Of a DNA stretch of 32,256 nt, positions 7,286 through 15,108 are shown in pieces; position 1 is the first letter of the stretch, and each line of letters begins with the position of its first letter. The stretch comes from a virus. The notes beneath the pieces are model-generated. The model did not search any database. It had not been told where the DNA came from and saw nothing but the letters and a program-made list of their open reading frames with translations. A program made the translations under genes and the position numbers. The DNA is taken from IMG/VR virus record IMGVR_UViG_3300006638_000014, positions 1-32,256 of that record. One strand, given 5' to 3'.

Positions 7286-8563
7286 ATGCTAAAAACCGAC
7301 GACCCGAACATTAAAATGTACCGAGTGAGTAAAGTTGAACTTGATGCCAGTGGTCAGCCACCTAGTCGAATTATGATTATGCAGACCGGCAACTGGCCTG
7401 ATTCAATGAAGGGTAATTTTACAATTAACCTAGATGACCTTAAGCAAATTAAAGAGAACTTTGATAATAAAATAGGCTTCCCAACGGCCGATGCTTCGAC
7501 TGGGTTGGCGATCGACTTCATGCACAACTACGCTGCTCAGGCTGGTGCTTGGATCAAGGGACTTGAACTAGACATTGATCATAACGACCCAACTCAGGGT
7601 AAATTATTTGCTACACCAATTGAATGGACTGATGCCGGAAGTAAAGCGGTTATGAGTGGCGAGTTTAAAATGATTAGCCCCAGCGGATATTTTGGTAGGA
7701 AGAACGGCAAACTCAGTATGTGGCCGAATCCACAGGATTTAAAAGAGAAAGTTGCTAATGTACTTGACGGAGCAGGATTAACTAATATACCATTTCTACG
7801 TGGAATGAGTCCGATTCGAGCATCCGCCGAAGACGATTTGGACAACAAACTTGAGTATGATAAAGTAATTTTTATAAGCGAAAAACCAAACAAGGAGCTA
7901 GAAATGACACTCGATCAAATTAGAATCAAAGAAGCCAACAGCCTAAGTACCGAAGAGAAGGCTTTTTTGGAAGAGCATCGTAGTGAACTGTCAGTTGAAG
8001 AGATTAAGAAGTTCGACATGGAAGCCAAGGAAGAACTATCTGCCGAGGATAAGGCATTATTAACACCAGAAAATAAAGAACTTCTTGCTTCAATTAAGTC
8101 TGGTGAAAAGAAAGTTATTAACGCCAGCGACGAGTCAGTTGATAAGACTCGACTTGACTCACTTGAGGCTACAGCCCTAGAATTCAAGACCGAGAAAGCT
8201 AATACTGTTGTTGAAGCTCATGTTAAGCGTGGTGCTATCAAACAAGATGCTGCAGAGAATTGGACTAAGCGATTATTGTCAGTTGACACAGCTGAGCGAA
8301 CTGCACTTGAAGCAGACCTTGCGGCATTACCTTCTAACGAATTATTGTCTAATGAGATTGGTTCTGGCGAGGACACTCATGCCGGTAATACTGCCCGAGA
8401 CCAACTGCACGTAATTGCTAATAAGAAAGTCGAAGAGGCTGCTAAGGGTGGTAAGGAATTACTATACTCAGATGCCCTCAAGCAAGCCATTCGCGAGAAT
8501 GAGGCTTTGTCGACTCAGGACGGTATTGAGCAAAAAACTAAATTCACAGGAGTAGGAGTTTAA
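7286..8563 (+). CDS. Prohead protease with C-terminal scaffold domain, Mu gpI-like
   Basis: This 425-residue protein combines a maturation protease and a scaffold. Residues 1-140 follow the Mu gpI pattern: IDFMHN (76-81), AGAWIKGLELD (86-96), a GKLFATPIEWT segment (105-115) and EFKMISPSGYF (126-136). Residues 205-425 are acidic, helical and rich in Glu/Lys/Ala, as in scaffolds. An internal in-frame ATG at residue 207 with a strong Shine-Dalgarno probably makes the scaffold alone. The start is leaderless behind a TTGACA promoter. I could not identify the catalytic residues with certainty. Confidence 0.82.
   Translation: MLKTDDPNIKMYRVSKVELDASGQPPSRIMIMQTGNWPDSMKGNFTINLDDLKQIKENFDNKIGFPTADASTGLAIDFMHNYAAQAGAWIKGLELDIDHNDPTQGKLFATPIEWTDAGSKAVMSGEFKMISPSGYFGRKNGKLSMWPNPQDLKEKVANVLDGAGLTNIPFLRGMSPIRASAEDDLDNKLEYDKVIFISEKPNKELEMTLDQIRIKEANSLSTEEKAFLEEHRSELSVEEIKKFDMEAKEELSAEDKALLTPENKELLASIKSGEKKVINASDESVDKTRLDSLEATALEFKTEKANTVVEAHVKRGAIKQDAAENWTKRLLSVDTAERTALEADLAALPSNELLSNEIGSGEDTHAGNTARDQLHVIANKKVEEAAKGGKELLYSDALKQAIRENEALSTQDGIEQKTKFTGVGV
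7904..8563 (+). CDS. Nested scaffold protein from an internal start
   Basis: Within the protease gene, AAGGAG (7892-7897) lies six bases before an in-frame ATG at 7904 (residue 207 of the long form). The product would be 219 residues covering only the acidic helical scaffold part. This matches the known I/Z arrangement of phage Mu and C/Nu3 of lambda, where the scaffold is read from inside the protease gene. The long form lacks a Shine-Dalgarno while this internal site has one of the best in the window, so scaffold may be made in excess. Confidence 0.7.
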   Translation: MTLDQIRIKEANSLSTEEKAFLEEHRSELSVEEIKKFDMEAKEELSAEDKALLTPENKELLASIKSGEKKVINASDESVDKTRLDSLEATALEFKTEKANTVVEAHVKRGAIKQDAAENWTKRLLSVDTAERTALEADLAALPSNELLSNEIGSGEDTHAGNTARDQLHVIANKKVEEAAKGGKELLYSDALKQAIRENEALSTQDGIEQKTKFTGVGV

Positions 8564-8564
8564 C

Positions 8565-9005
8565 ATGGCCAATTATTCAGAAGGTAGATACATTGATCGA
8601 GTAGCAGGTGCAGACCTTAGTGGTGTAAACCCAACCGGTACTGCTCCCTCAAATTGCTTATTTAGAATTGTAAGCTATCAAGCAGATGCAACTAACCCAA
8701 CCGGGCGATCGGTTGTAATGACCACTTCTGCAACGGACGCTAATATACTTGGTGTTCTTAACAACCAGCCAGTAGCTGGTGAGACCGCTTCGGTCATGGG
8801 CCGCAATGGTTCTGGTACATTCAAAGTTGTCGTAAGTGCCAACTCTTCCGGTGTAGCAATTGGTGATGCCCTTACTGCCTCTTCAGATTCTGGTGCAATT
8901 ACTACTACCACTTCAACTAATCAGATAATTGGTTATGCTCAAGAAGCTGGTGCAGCTGGGCAAGTCATTGAATACTTACCAGCAAATCATAAATACGGTA
9001 ACTAA
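8565..9005 (+). CDS. Capsid decoration/cement protein, DUF2190-like
   Basis: This 146-residue, Gly/Ala/Ser/Thr-rich beta protein lies between scaffold and major capsid genes, the classic place for a head-stabilising protein. 'ILGVLNNQPVAGETASVMGRNGSGTFKVVVSANSSGVAIGDALTASSDSG' and 'IIGYAQEAGAAGQVIEYL' follow the pattern of DUF2190 proteins, which form trimeric or monomeric studs on capsids. A good Shine-Dalgarno (AGGAG) precedes the ATG, and only one base separates it from the scaffold stop. Confidence 0.8.
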   Translation: MANYSEGRYIDRVAGADLSGVNPTGTAPSNCLFRIVSYQADATNPTGRSVVMTTSATDANILGVLNNQPVAGETASVMGRNGSGTFKVVVSANSSGVAIGDALTASSDSGAITTTTSTNQIIGYAQEAGAAGQVIEYLPANHKYGN

Positions 9006-9027
9006 TAAATAAAAAGGAACTAACAAT

Positions 9028-9966
9028 ATGCAAGGCCAATTTTTTACCCCAGATATACCACTAACAAACGTTAGCCAGGCATATCGTAACGATCCAATGC
9101 AGTTTATTGCCGAGCAGGTATTCCCTGTCGTCAATGTTGCCAAGAAGCGATTTAACATCTACTTCTACGGTAAAGAGAATCTAAAAGAAGTCGTTGATGA
9201 CACTCGAACTAGATTCGGTGACACCAAGCAAGCTCAATATAGTGTTACTAGCAAGCCATTTGGCCCACTTACTGGTCACGAACTTATGGACGGCATCGAC
9301 TTCGATCAGGACGAAATGACCGAAGCACCTCTTGATACAGAAATTGATATTGTTAACGCTCTAAGTGAAATGATGGCCTTAGTTAAAGAGCGAATAGTTG
9401 CTACCGCCTGCGGTAACACAGCTATTATGACTCAGAACACAACATTGTCTGGTACAAGTCAGTGGAATGATTACGCTAACTCAACTCCATTTGAAGATCT
9501 TAAGACTGCTACTCAGCAACAACGCCTATACGGTCTACGACCGGCTAATACCTTGATCCTATCGTTCTTAACATTCTCTGTCTTACAGCAACACCCTGAC
9601 TTTCTAGAGCGAGTTAAATACTCAGGTCTAGCATCATTGACCCTAGAGCTCATGACTACCCTACTTGGTCAGTTCGGCATTACCCGAATCTTAGTCTCAA
9701 GTGCAGTCGAGGATACTGCAGGCGAAGGTTTAACAGCCAGCAATTCATTTGTCTGGGGTAAGAACGCTTTACTAGCCTATATTACCGGTGCTCCAAGTCT
9801 ACGAACAGTTAATGGTGGCTATACATTCGTGCTCAACAATGGTCGCTACGTTGATAGCTGGTTCGAACAGAAGAAAAAGACTAAGTGGATTCGAAATAAC
9901 GACTACTATGTACCTCAAGTAGTTGGCCCAGAAGCATTTTACTTGATTAAAAACGCTGTAGCGTAA
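9028..9966 (+). CDS. Major capsid protein (HK97-type)
   Basis: This 312-residue protein follows the decoration gene and has the composition expected of a major capsid protein. The N-terminal 'IAEQVFPVVNVAKKRFNIYFYGKENLKEV' and the central segment from DTEIDIVNALSEMMALVKERI (about 105-125) resemble Mu-like coat proteins, with a long spine helix and a P-domain region. 'YGLRPANTLILSFLTFSVLQQHPDFLERVKYSG' is typical of the coat proteins in this group, where a query position and peptide binding loop follow. AAGGA precedes the ATG. There is no obvious N-terminal propeptide, in keeping with a separate scaffold. Confidence 0.85.
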   Translation: MQGQFFTPDIPLTNVSQAYRNDPMQFIAEQVFPVVNVAKKRFNIYFYGKENLKEVVDDTRTRFGDTKQAQYSVTSKPFGPLTGHELMDGIDFDQDEMTEAPLDTEIDIVNALSEMMALVKERIVATACGNTAIMTQNTTLSGTSQWNDYANSTPFEDLKTATQQQRLYGLRPANTLILSFLTFSVLQQHPDFLERVKYSGLASLTLELMTTLLGQFGITRILVSSAVEDTAGEGLTASNSFVWGKNALLAYITGAPSLRTVNGGYTFVLNNGRYVDSWFEQKKKTKWIRNNDYYVPQVVGPEAFYLIKNAVA

Positions 9967-9976
9967 GGAGTCTAGG

Positions 9977-10591
9977 ATGGGTGCATTGATCCGTAACGAC
10001 AACGAACGCATAGTATTTGCTGAAGCAATGAGCAAAAAGGGTTACATCCGAGTTCAGACTTGGACTGCTCCGTTGGCTTCTAGTGCTACAAAAATACTTG
10101 CTGCAACAGCCCTACTCGTTACAACTCAGCCGGGTTACACAACTGGGCTAGTTAACCCAGACTTCCCACGTAATATCAGTATTACCGGTGGTTTCAGTGG
10201 TCAAGCCGGTAATGTGGTAATTCACGGTACAAATATTCGTGGAGCAGTTATCTCTGAGACAATCGCCTTAAGTGGTACTGCAACTGTTGTCGGTGCTAAA
10301 GCCTTCGCGACAGTTACAAGTGTTGATCTCCCTGTCTATACCAATAACGGTAGCGATACTGTGAGTGTTGGTATCGGTGTAAAGCTTGGTCTTGATCGAC
10401 TACTATCCAACCGATTTATCTTAATGGAGGCAGTTGACGGAACTAATGAAGCGATCTCAGCTCAAGTTAATTCGGCTACCGCGATCGAGAGCAATACCGT
10501 TACTACAACTACTGCTCCTAATGCTTCTCATAACTTTGCGATCTGTTTTGTAAGTACCGAAATCGCTCTTGCCACCCAGTCAACAACATAA
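9977..10591 (+). CDS. Phage structural protein, unknown
   Basis: This 204-residue protein is rich in Thr, Ala, Val and Gly. After a short N-terminal charged segment (NDNERIVFAEAMSKKGYIRVQ) it is almost wholly predicted beta-strand with patterns such as 'GNVVIHGTNIRGAVISETIALSGTATVVG'. Such proteins directly after the capsid gene are usually virion components, for example head or tail ornament proteins. A strong Shine-Dalgarno (AAGGAG) precedes the ATG. No family named with confidence. Confidence 0.7.
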   Translation: MGALIRNDNERIVFAEAMSKKGYIRVQTWTAPLASSATKILAATALLVTTQPGYTTGLVNPDFPRNISITGGFSGQAGNVVIHGTNIRGAVISETIALSGTATVVGAKAFATVTSVDLPVYTNNGSDTVSVGIGVKLGLDRLLSNRFILMEAVDGTNEAISAQVNSATAIESNTVTTTTAPNASHNFAICFVSTEIALATQSTT

Positions 10592-10605
10592 TAGGAGTTT
10601 AAATT

Positions 10606-11142
10606 ATGCCACAGTATGTAGCTACAGCCCGAATCAACCATAATAACACCGTATATGATATAGGTGATGTTATTGCCGATCTTGACGAACAAGCTACTCA
10701 AGACCTGCTCGATGCCCAAGTTATCCAAGAACTTGAGACTAAGGGTAGCAAATCAAAGCCTGCTAAGACTAACACTGAAGACACAACCCCACCAGAAAAT
10801 ACCGATAATGGTGCAGAAAACACAAACCCCACCACGTCTGATGCAATTGACGAACAAGCAGCACCAGCTGATAATAGTGCTCAAGACAACACATCAACAA
10901 CTGATAACTCAGGTGCGGAGGTTGAAACTGGCAATGACCCTTTAGTACCGGCAAGCGACCCAGCTTCAGCCAGCGATTCAGTTCCGTCAACCGACTCTTC
11001 AACCACCGATCCAAGTAATACAAACACTACTTCAAATAACGACCAGGTTACACCACCTGCAGCACCAGCTACGCCTGATGCCCCAGTTGCCGGTCAACCT
11101 ACACCTGATGAAGTAGCTAAGACAGCTGCACAAGTCAGCTAG
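10606..11142 (+). CDS. Small head-region protein with long acidic disordered tail
   Basis: A 178-residue protein. Residues 1-45 look folded: an ATARINHNNTVYDIGDVIADLDEQ pattern followed by a helix (DLLDAQVIQEL), resembling short phage head-assembly proteins that begin with 'AR..y....y..Gd'. Residues 46-178 are extremely rich in Thr, Asn, Asp, Pro, Ser and Ala, with no predicted fold. TAGGAG precedes the ATG. The tail would be an extended, negatively charged arm; its function is unknown. Confidence 0.65.
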   Translation: MPQYVATARINHNNTVYDIGDVIADLDEQATQDLLDAQVIQELETKGSKSKPAKTNTEDTTPPENTDNGAENTNPTTSDAIDEQAAPADNSAQDNTSTTDNSGAEVETGNDPLVPASDPASASDSVPSTDSSTTDPSNTNTTSNNDQVTPPAAPATPDAPVAGQPTPDEVAKTAAQVS

Positions 11143-11154
11143 AGAGTTTAACTC

Positions 11155-11874
11155 ATGGCTGAACCTAAATACCGAATACAGCACTACACATCAAGCGTGA
11201 CTATACCGGCTGGATCAGCCAGTATTAGCGATGTACTTGGTAACGATCTAAACGGCCTAGTTCGTGGCCTTATTATTACTCCACCAGCCAGTCTAACAGG
11301 CAGCAGCTATAGTGTGGTAGTCAGCGGTTATTACACCATATCAACCCTTGCCGCCAACAGCAAAGAGATTGCCTTAGCAGATGCTAACAGTAACCCCTTG
11401 GCCTTTCCAATAGCCAACAAAGCCGGTGATAGCTGGCTAATGATAGCCGTTGCTGGCGATACAGCCGCCCAGGGCATTTTAACTGACGGTAACACTAATA
11501 ACGCTGCTGACGGCAACACCGTTACTATTGGCACAACCGTTTACCGCTTTAAAAATACTTTGGCCCAGCTTTATGACGTTAAAATTGGTGCAAGTGCCGA
11601 TGCTACATTGCTTAGTTTAGCTAAGACAATCAATGGTACAGGCGTTGCTGGCACTGACATGTTTGTTGGTACACCAGCACATGCCTTAGTAACTAGCACC
11701 AGTTCCGTAAGTAGCCATACCATTACTATTACTGCCAACAGCGAAGTTATTGGCGGCGATAGCATTGCTACCACAGCAACTGGCAGCTATATGACTTGGG
11801 GTCATGCTACTTTAATCGGCAGTGGCGAGGCTAGCGATCGAGTTTTTAGCATTGAAGCATATATAGAAAGGTAA
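11155..11874 (+). CDS. Structural protein with a phage beta-repeat domain
   Basis: A 239-residue beta-rich protein. Residues 1-100 look like an outer domain (TSSVTIPAGSASISDVLGNDLNG). From about residue 104 to 215 there is a module with 'DGNTVTIGTTVYRFKNTLAQLYDVKIGASADATLLSLAKTING', a pattern I have seen repeatedly in phage tail and head-fibre proteins (VTIG...Y.F...DV.IG...A...L...ING). The final 25 residues return to the outer domain, so the module looks inserted. The product is likely displayed on the virion surface. The Shine-Dalgarno is weak (GAG). Confidence 0.65.
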   Translation: MAEPKYRIQHYTSSVTIPAGSASISDVLGNDLNGLVRGLIITPPASLTGSSYSVVVSGYYTISTLAANSKEIALADANSNPLAFPIANKAGDSWLMIAVAGDTAAQGILTDGNTNNAADGNTVTIGTTVYRFKNTLAQLYDVKIGASADATLLSLAKTINGTGVAGTDMFVGTPAHALVTSTSSVSSHTITITANSEVIGGDSIATTATGSYMTWGHATLIGSGEASDRVFSIEAYIER

Positions 11875-11881
11875 AATAGAC

Positions 11882-12439
11882 ATGGCAGCAACATTTGAAT
11901 TTGAAGAAGACAACGGTACACAGACTGGCTCACCCCTAAAAGGCACAACCCGAACTGCTGCACGTATTGAGGTTAACTGGAAGAATATCGACGACTCGAC
12001 AACCGCTTATAGTTCTGACCCAATAGTTGCCGGTAATAACTCTTATCCTAAGAATCAGTTTGGTCATTTTAGCGGTACGTTTGATCAGGTCAGTGCCGGG
12101 TTATTTGCACATACTCTTACAGCATTTAGCACAGGTTTAACTCTAATGGGGCCGCCTGCCTGTACTTCAACGGCTACAGCCCTAGTTTATGCCACCCCAA
12201 CAACCACGACCGATGCAGCTCTAACTACTAACATGACCTCAGCCATATCAATTGGCTCTGGCGTAGCAGTTCAGTTTACTGCAACAGGCCCAGAGAACTC
12301 AGCGACTGCCTCAGCCGCTTCCTTGACCACGAACCCCTGTTATACAAATTATCTACGGACTCAACTTCAGACAACTACCAGTGCTTCGCCAGGCGATACC
12401 GCTCAAGTAACGCTAACGCTTCAATATAATGAGAACTAG
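11882..12439 (+). CDS. Structural protein, unknown
   Basis: A 185-residue Thr/Ala/Ser-rich beta protein starting seven bases after the previous stop, with AGAAAGG upstream. N-terminal 'FEFEEDNGTQTGSPLKGTTRTAARIEVNWKNIDDSTTAYSSDPIVAGNNSYPKNQFGHFSG' is followed by low-complexity Thr-rich strands. Virion surface or head-fibre role is inferred from position between capsid and connector genes. No family is recognised. Confidence 0.65.
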   Translation: MAATFEFEEDNGTQTGSPLKGTTRTAARIEVNWKNIDDSTTAYSSDPIVAGNNSYPKNQFGHFSGTFDQVSAGLFAHTLTAFSTGLTLMGPPACTSTATALVYATPTTTTDAALTTNMTSAISIGSGVAVQFTATGPENSATASAASLTTNPCYTNYLRTQLQTTTSASPGDTAQVTLTLQYNEN

Positions 12440-12493
12440 ATTAGAATATATTATGCAGGTTAAGTCAATACCATCAATAACACCCAAATGTAG

Positions 12494-12505
12494 TAGAATT
12501 GAACT
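12494..12505 (+). promoter_or_regulatory. -10 box for the HNH endonuclease
   Basis: TAGAAT (12494-12499) then TGAACT and the ATG at 12506; no Shine-Dalgarno. Same 6-nt distance as at 2742 and 27897. An own leaderless promoter is consistent with a mobile gene inserted within an operon. Confidence 0.45.
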
Positions 12506-12958
12506 ATGTCAAGATGGGAGCATGATAAGCCAACAGCACATACTGCCTATATGCGAGAGTGGAAAAAGACACCGGCAGGCGAAGCATACCGTCTTAGACA
12601 TAATGCGTACATTAAAGAATGGCGCAAGAAAAATCCTGAAAAATTCCATGCTACTCAAAAACGTGCTATCGAAAAAATGCGCTATGATACTTTGTCTCAT
12701 TACTCTAACGGTGAGCCAAAATGTGCTTGCTGTGGTGAGGTGGAGATTCTATTCTTACAAATTGACCACATCAATGACGACGGCGCAAACCACCGCCGAC
12801 AAATGGTTAAAGAACAAGGCTATATTTCGGGCGGCAACAACCTCCCTTATTGGCTTAAAAAGAATAATTACCCACCAGGCTTTCAAGTTTTATGCGCAAA
12901 CTGCAACTGGGGTAAACGGCTTGCAGGCAAATGCCCTCACCAATTAACGAAAGGATAA
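12506..12958 (+). CDS. HNH endonuclease (probably a free-standing homing type)
   Basis: A 150-residue nuclease. CACC at 73-76 and CANC at 130-133 form the usual zinc-binding knuckles. Between them QIDHINDDGANHRR (85-98) supplies the H88 metal/general-base position and N90, and FQVLCANCNWGKR supplies the final Asn of the HNH motif. The basic N-terminus (YMREWKKTPAG, a repeat-like NAYIKEWRKKNPEK) would bind DNA. It interrupts a run of structural genes, has its own -10 box, and differs in Lys/Cys-rich composition from its Thr/Ala-rich neighbours, all suggesting a mobile endonuclease. A package-linked role is less likely because it is far from the terminase. Confidence 0.85.
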   Translation: MSRWEHDKPTAHTAYMREWKKTPAGEAYRLRHNAYIKEWRKKNPEKFHATQKRAIEKMRYDTLSHYSNGEPKCACCGEVEILFLQIDHINDDGANHRRQMVKEQGYISGGNNLPYWLKKNNYPPGFQVLCANCNWGKRLAGKCPHQLTKG

Positions 12959-12962
12959 TATT

Positions 12963-13379
12963 ATGGCAGATACACCAACCGTACTTACCAAAGAAATCTT
13001 TAACGCCACAACTCAAAAAGTCGAGAGTGCCGTCTTAAGCGTTGACGCGAACAACGAGATTATTGCCACCTTTGCTAACGATGCTTTTATTAAGTTCCCC
13101 CCCGGCTTAGACGAGGCAGGCTTCGAAGCTCACGTCGCCGCCATACATGAGTCTAGCGATAGTCAAGAGATTATTACTGATGAGTTGTTGCAACAGCAAG
13201 CACAAGCCACTGCGGCCGCTCACGACTTACTTAAAGCTGTTGGTACACCAACTCCAGTCGAACCCTCACCTACAGCACCAATAACGCCACCAGTCGCTCC
13301 AACAACTAACCCAGGCAATACAATGCCAGCAGGAGACCAAACCAATGTCCCAGCAACTCCAAGCACCCCAGCAAGCTAA
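12963..13379 (+). CDS. Hypothetical protein with Pro/Thr/Ala-rich tail
   Basis: A 138-residue protein: residues 1-60 look folded (KEIFNATTQKVESAVLSVDANNEIIATF), residues 60-95 are helical and Gln/Ala-rich, and residues 95-138 are Pro/Thr/Ala-rich and disordered. AAAGGA precedes the ATG. Its last 35 nt overlap the next gene. The architecture (small domain plus disordered tail) recalls the 10606 and 18433 genes. Function unknown. Confidence 0.6.
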   Translation: MADTPTVLTKEIFNATTQKVESAVLSVDANNEIIATFANDAFIKFPPGLDEAGFEAHVAAIHESSDSQEIITDELLQQQAQATAAAHDLLKAVGTPTPVEPSPTAPITPPVAPTTNPGNTMPAGDQTNVPATPSTPAS

Positions 13380-13839
13380 ACTACATCTTGATTGGTTATT
13401 TGTCGCTTTCTTCGCCAATGGCTATACGATTCAACAAACCCACGATGATAAGTGCTTAACCCGAGATGACGGTACAGGGAGTGCTTTTACCGACGTTCGC
13501 GAGAGAAACGAGCGTGACCACGATCTTGTTGCCTTTGAGCTCAGGCACATCGACGGCGACAAGGCTGTAATGGTTGACTTAAAGACCGGTGCATTTATGG
13601 CCAATGGTATTCCTATGCACCTGCATAACCAGAACTTTGACCCAACAAAATACGATCTTAAACTAATCTACTTCCGTGAAACTAGGGTTGATCAAAACGT
13701 CAAGGCGACAATTCTCGATGATATGAGCGTTAGCCAAAAGCAAATTGGTGATCTGCACCACTACGTTAACCGCTATTTTATTGGCTGGGAGACCGAAGTT
13801 AATGGTAAGAAGAAACAACAAACCCTAGCGGTCGGCTAG
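13345..13839 (+). CDS. Hypothetical protein
   Basis: A 164-residue protein with balanced, globular composition unlike its low-complexity neighbours. It includes RDHDLVAFELRHIDGDKAVMVDLKTGAFM-like beta segments and ends with 'HHYVNRYFIGWETEVNGKKKQQTLAVG'. The start overlaps the end of the previous gene by 35 nt and is supported by AGGAG about 10 bases upstream. I do not recognise a family; a virion-associated or assembly role is possible. Confidence 0.65.
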   Translation: MSQQLQAPQQAKLHLDWLFVAFFANGYTIQQTHDDKCLTRDDGTGSAFTDVRERNERDHDLVAFELRHIDGDKAVMVDLKTGAFMANGIPMHLHNQNFDPTKYDLKLIYFRETRVDQNVKATILDDMSVSQKQIGDLHHYVNRYFIGWETEVNGKKKQQTLAVG

Positions 13840-13854
13840 AAGGAGTAATATAAC

Positions 13855-15099
13855 ATGAAATTTGATTCTCACAATTTATTAGCTTACGGTACAATAACGG
13901 TTGCCCCTAGTCCCGACACATCTGGTACAACTCTATCAATGTCAAACGCTGATGCCGCACAATTCTCTGATCCCTCAGTAACAGCACCCTATAATGCTAC
14001 TGACTGGCCAACAGCCACACCACTACCCTTAATTGGCAATTCCGAGATTATTCGAATAACTGCCAAGGGTGCGGCTAACTCTGGCGGAAGTGGCAATACT
14101 GAGTTTACGATTGTTCGTGTTCAAGAGGGATCAAGTGCTAGGGCAATAACCATCGGCGATCAAATAGCCAACACTGAAACGCCAAAGACATTAACTGATA
14201 TAGAGTCTGCCACAATTGTATCTAACGGAGTATTACTCAGTAATATCTTTCAGGCAGCATCTTTAACAACTCTCAGTTCAAGTGCTACTGAACTGATACG
14301 GATAGACCTTGAAGATACTAAAAATATCGCTACCGTAACAGATATAAGTTGTCCCGACCTCGTAACCATAGATGACACCATAACTATCGAAACATTAACC
14401 GCTTTAACCACTATAGATTTCTCATCACTTGTAACTGTAACTAACGGTTTATTTCTTAAGGCATCACCGATTACTACTGTAGCCTTTCCATCATTAACTA
14501 CGGTAGGCGCTGGGGGCATAGAGCTATCGTTACCCGATTGTACTTCACTCGATTTATCGGCACTCACGTCTGCCGAGGGGATACTCATAGATAACATAGG
14601 TTCTGGAATAGACTTAGACTTCTCTGCCCTAACAACACTTGGTACTATTGGTTTTGTCTCTCTGACAAATAGTGTTGTTTCAATAGAACTCACAAATGTA
14701 GTTTCTACGACCGGCGGCATAAATATATCGGAAGCCTTACTAACGAGTCTAAATATATCTTCATTTACTACTGGTAGTTTAACTATTGGCAACACTCAAC
14801 TTACATCACTAGATTTGTCGCTAATGTCTACTGGGAATAGTGGCAATAACCTCCAGCTAGTAAGTAATCTTCTTACGTCTATAATAATATCTTCAACGTT
14901 GGACTGTACCAACATTAACTTTGGCGGTAATGCACTAACTCAAACCGCAGTTGATGACATTCTAGCTAATCTCGATACCGCTGGATATTCTAATGGTTCA
15001 CTTAACCTTTCCAGTGGCACAAGCTCAACTCCATCATCTGCTGGTTTAATATCCGCAGGTAACTTAACTGGTAAGGGCTGGAGCGTAACTACTAACTAG
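13855..15099 (+). CDS. Leucine-rich-repeat virion protein (adhesin-like)
   Basis: A 414-residue protein. Residues 1-115 form a domain with 'NSEIIRITAKGAANSGGSGNTEFTIVRVQEGSSARAI' and TPKTLTDIE, a pattern often found at the start of phage head or tail fibres, probably the virion anchor. Residues about 120-345 are leucine-rich repeats of roughly 20-24 residues, e.g. LTALTTIDFSSLVTVTNG and TSLDLSALTSAEG, similar to receptor L-domain or BspA-like repeats. The last 60 residues (from NALTQTAVDDILANL) resemble the cap that ends such repeats (GWSVTTN). A strong Shine-Dalgarno (AAGGAG) precedes the ATG. Binding of a host or environmental ligand is inferred. Confidence 0.75.
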   Translation: MKFDSHNLLAYGTITVAPSPDTSGTTLSMSNADAAQFSDPSVTAPYNATDWPTATPLPLIGNSEIIRITAKGAANSGGSGNTEFTIVRVQEGSSARAITIGDQIANTETPKTLTDIESATIVSNGVLLSNIFQAASLTTLSSSATELIRIDLEDTKNIATVTDISCPDLVTIDDTITIETLTALTTIDFSSLVTVTNGLFLKASPITTVAFPSLTTVGAGGIELSLPDCTSLDLSALTSAEGILIDNIGSGIDLDFSALTTLGTIGFVSLTNSVVSIELTNVVSTTGGINISEALLTSLNISSFTTGSLTIGNTQLTSLDLSLMSTGNSGNNLQLVSNLLTSIIISSTLDCTNINFGGNALTQTAVDDILANLDTAGYSNGSLNLSSGTSSTPSSAGLISAGNLTGKGWSVTTN

Positions 15100-15108
15100 G
15101 GGATCTAT

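Noticed and set aside
10769-11023. Minus-strand ORF opposite the disordered tail gene
   Set aside because: Shadow of a biased Thr/Pro/Asp codon composition; no start signal.
12429-12947. 172-codon ORF overlapping the HNH gene in another frame
   Set aside because: The HNH frame has complete zinc and catalytic motifs; the other frame is lysine/threonine-rich without pattern and is a shadow.
14250-14795. 181-codon minus-strand ORF inside the LRR gene
   Set aside because: It arises from the repeated Thr/Ile/Ser codons of the LRR frame; no Shine-Dalgarno or family match.
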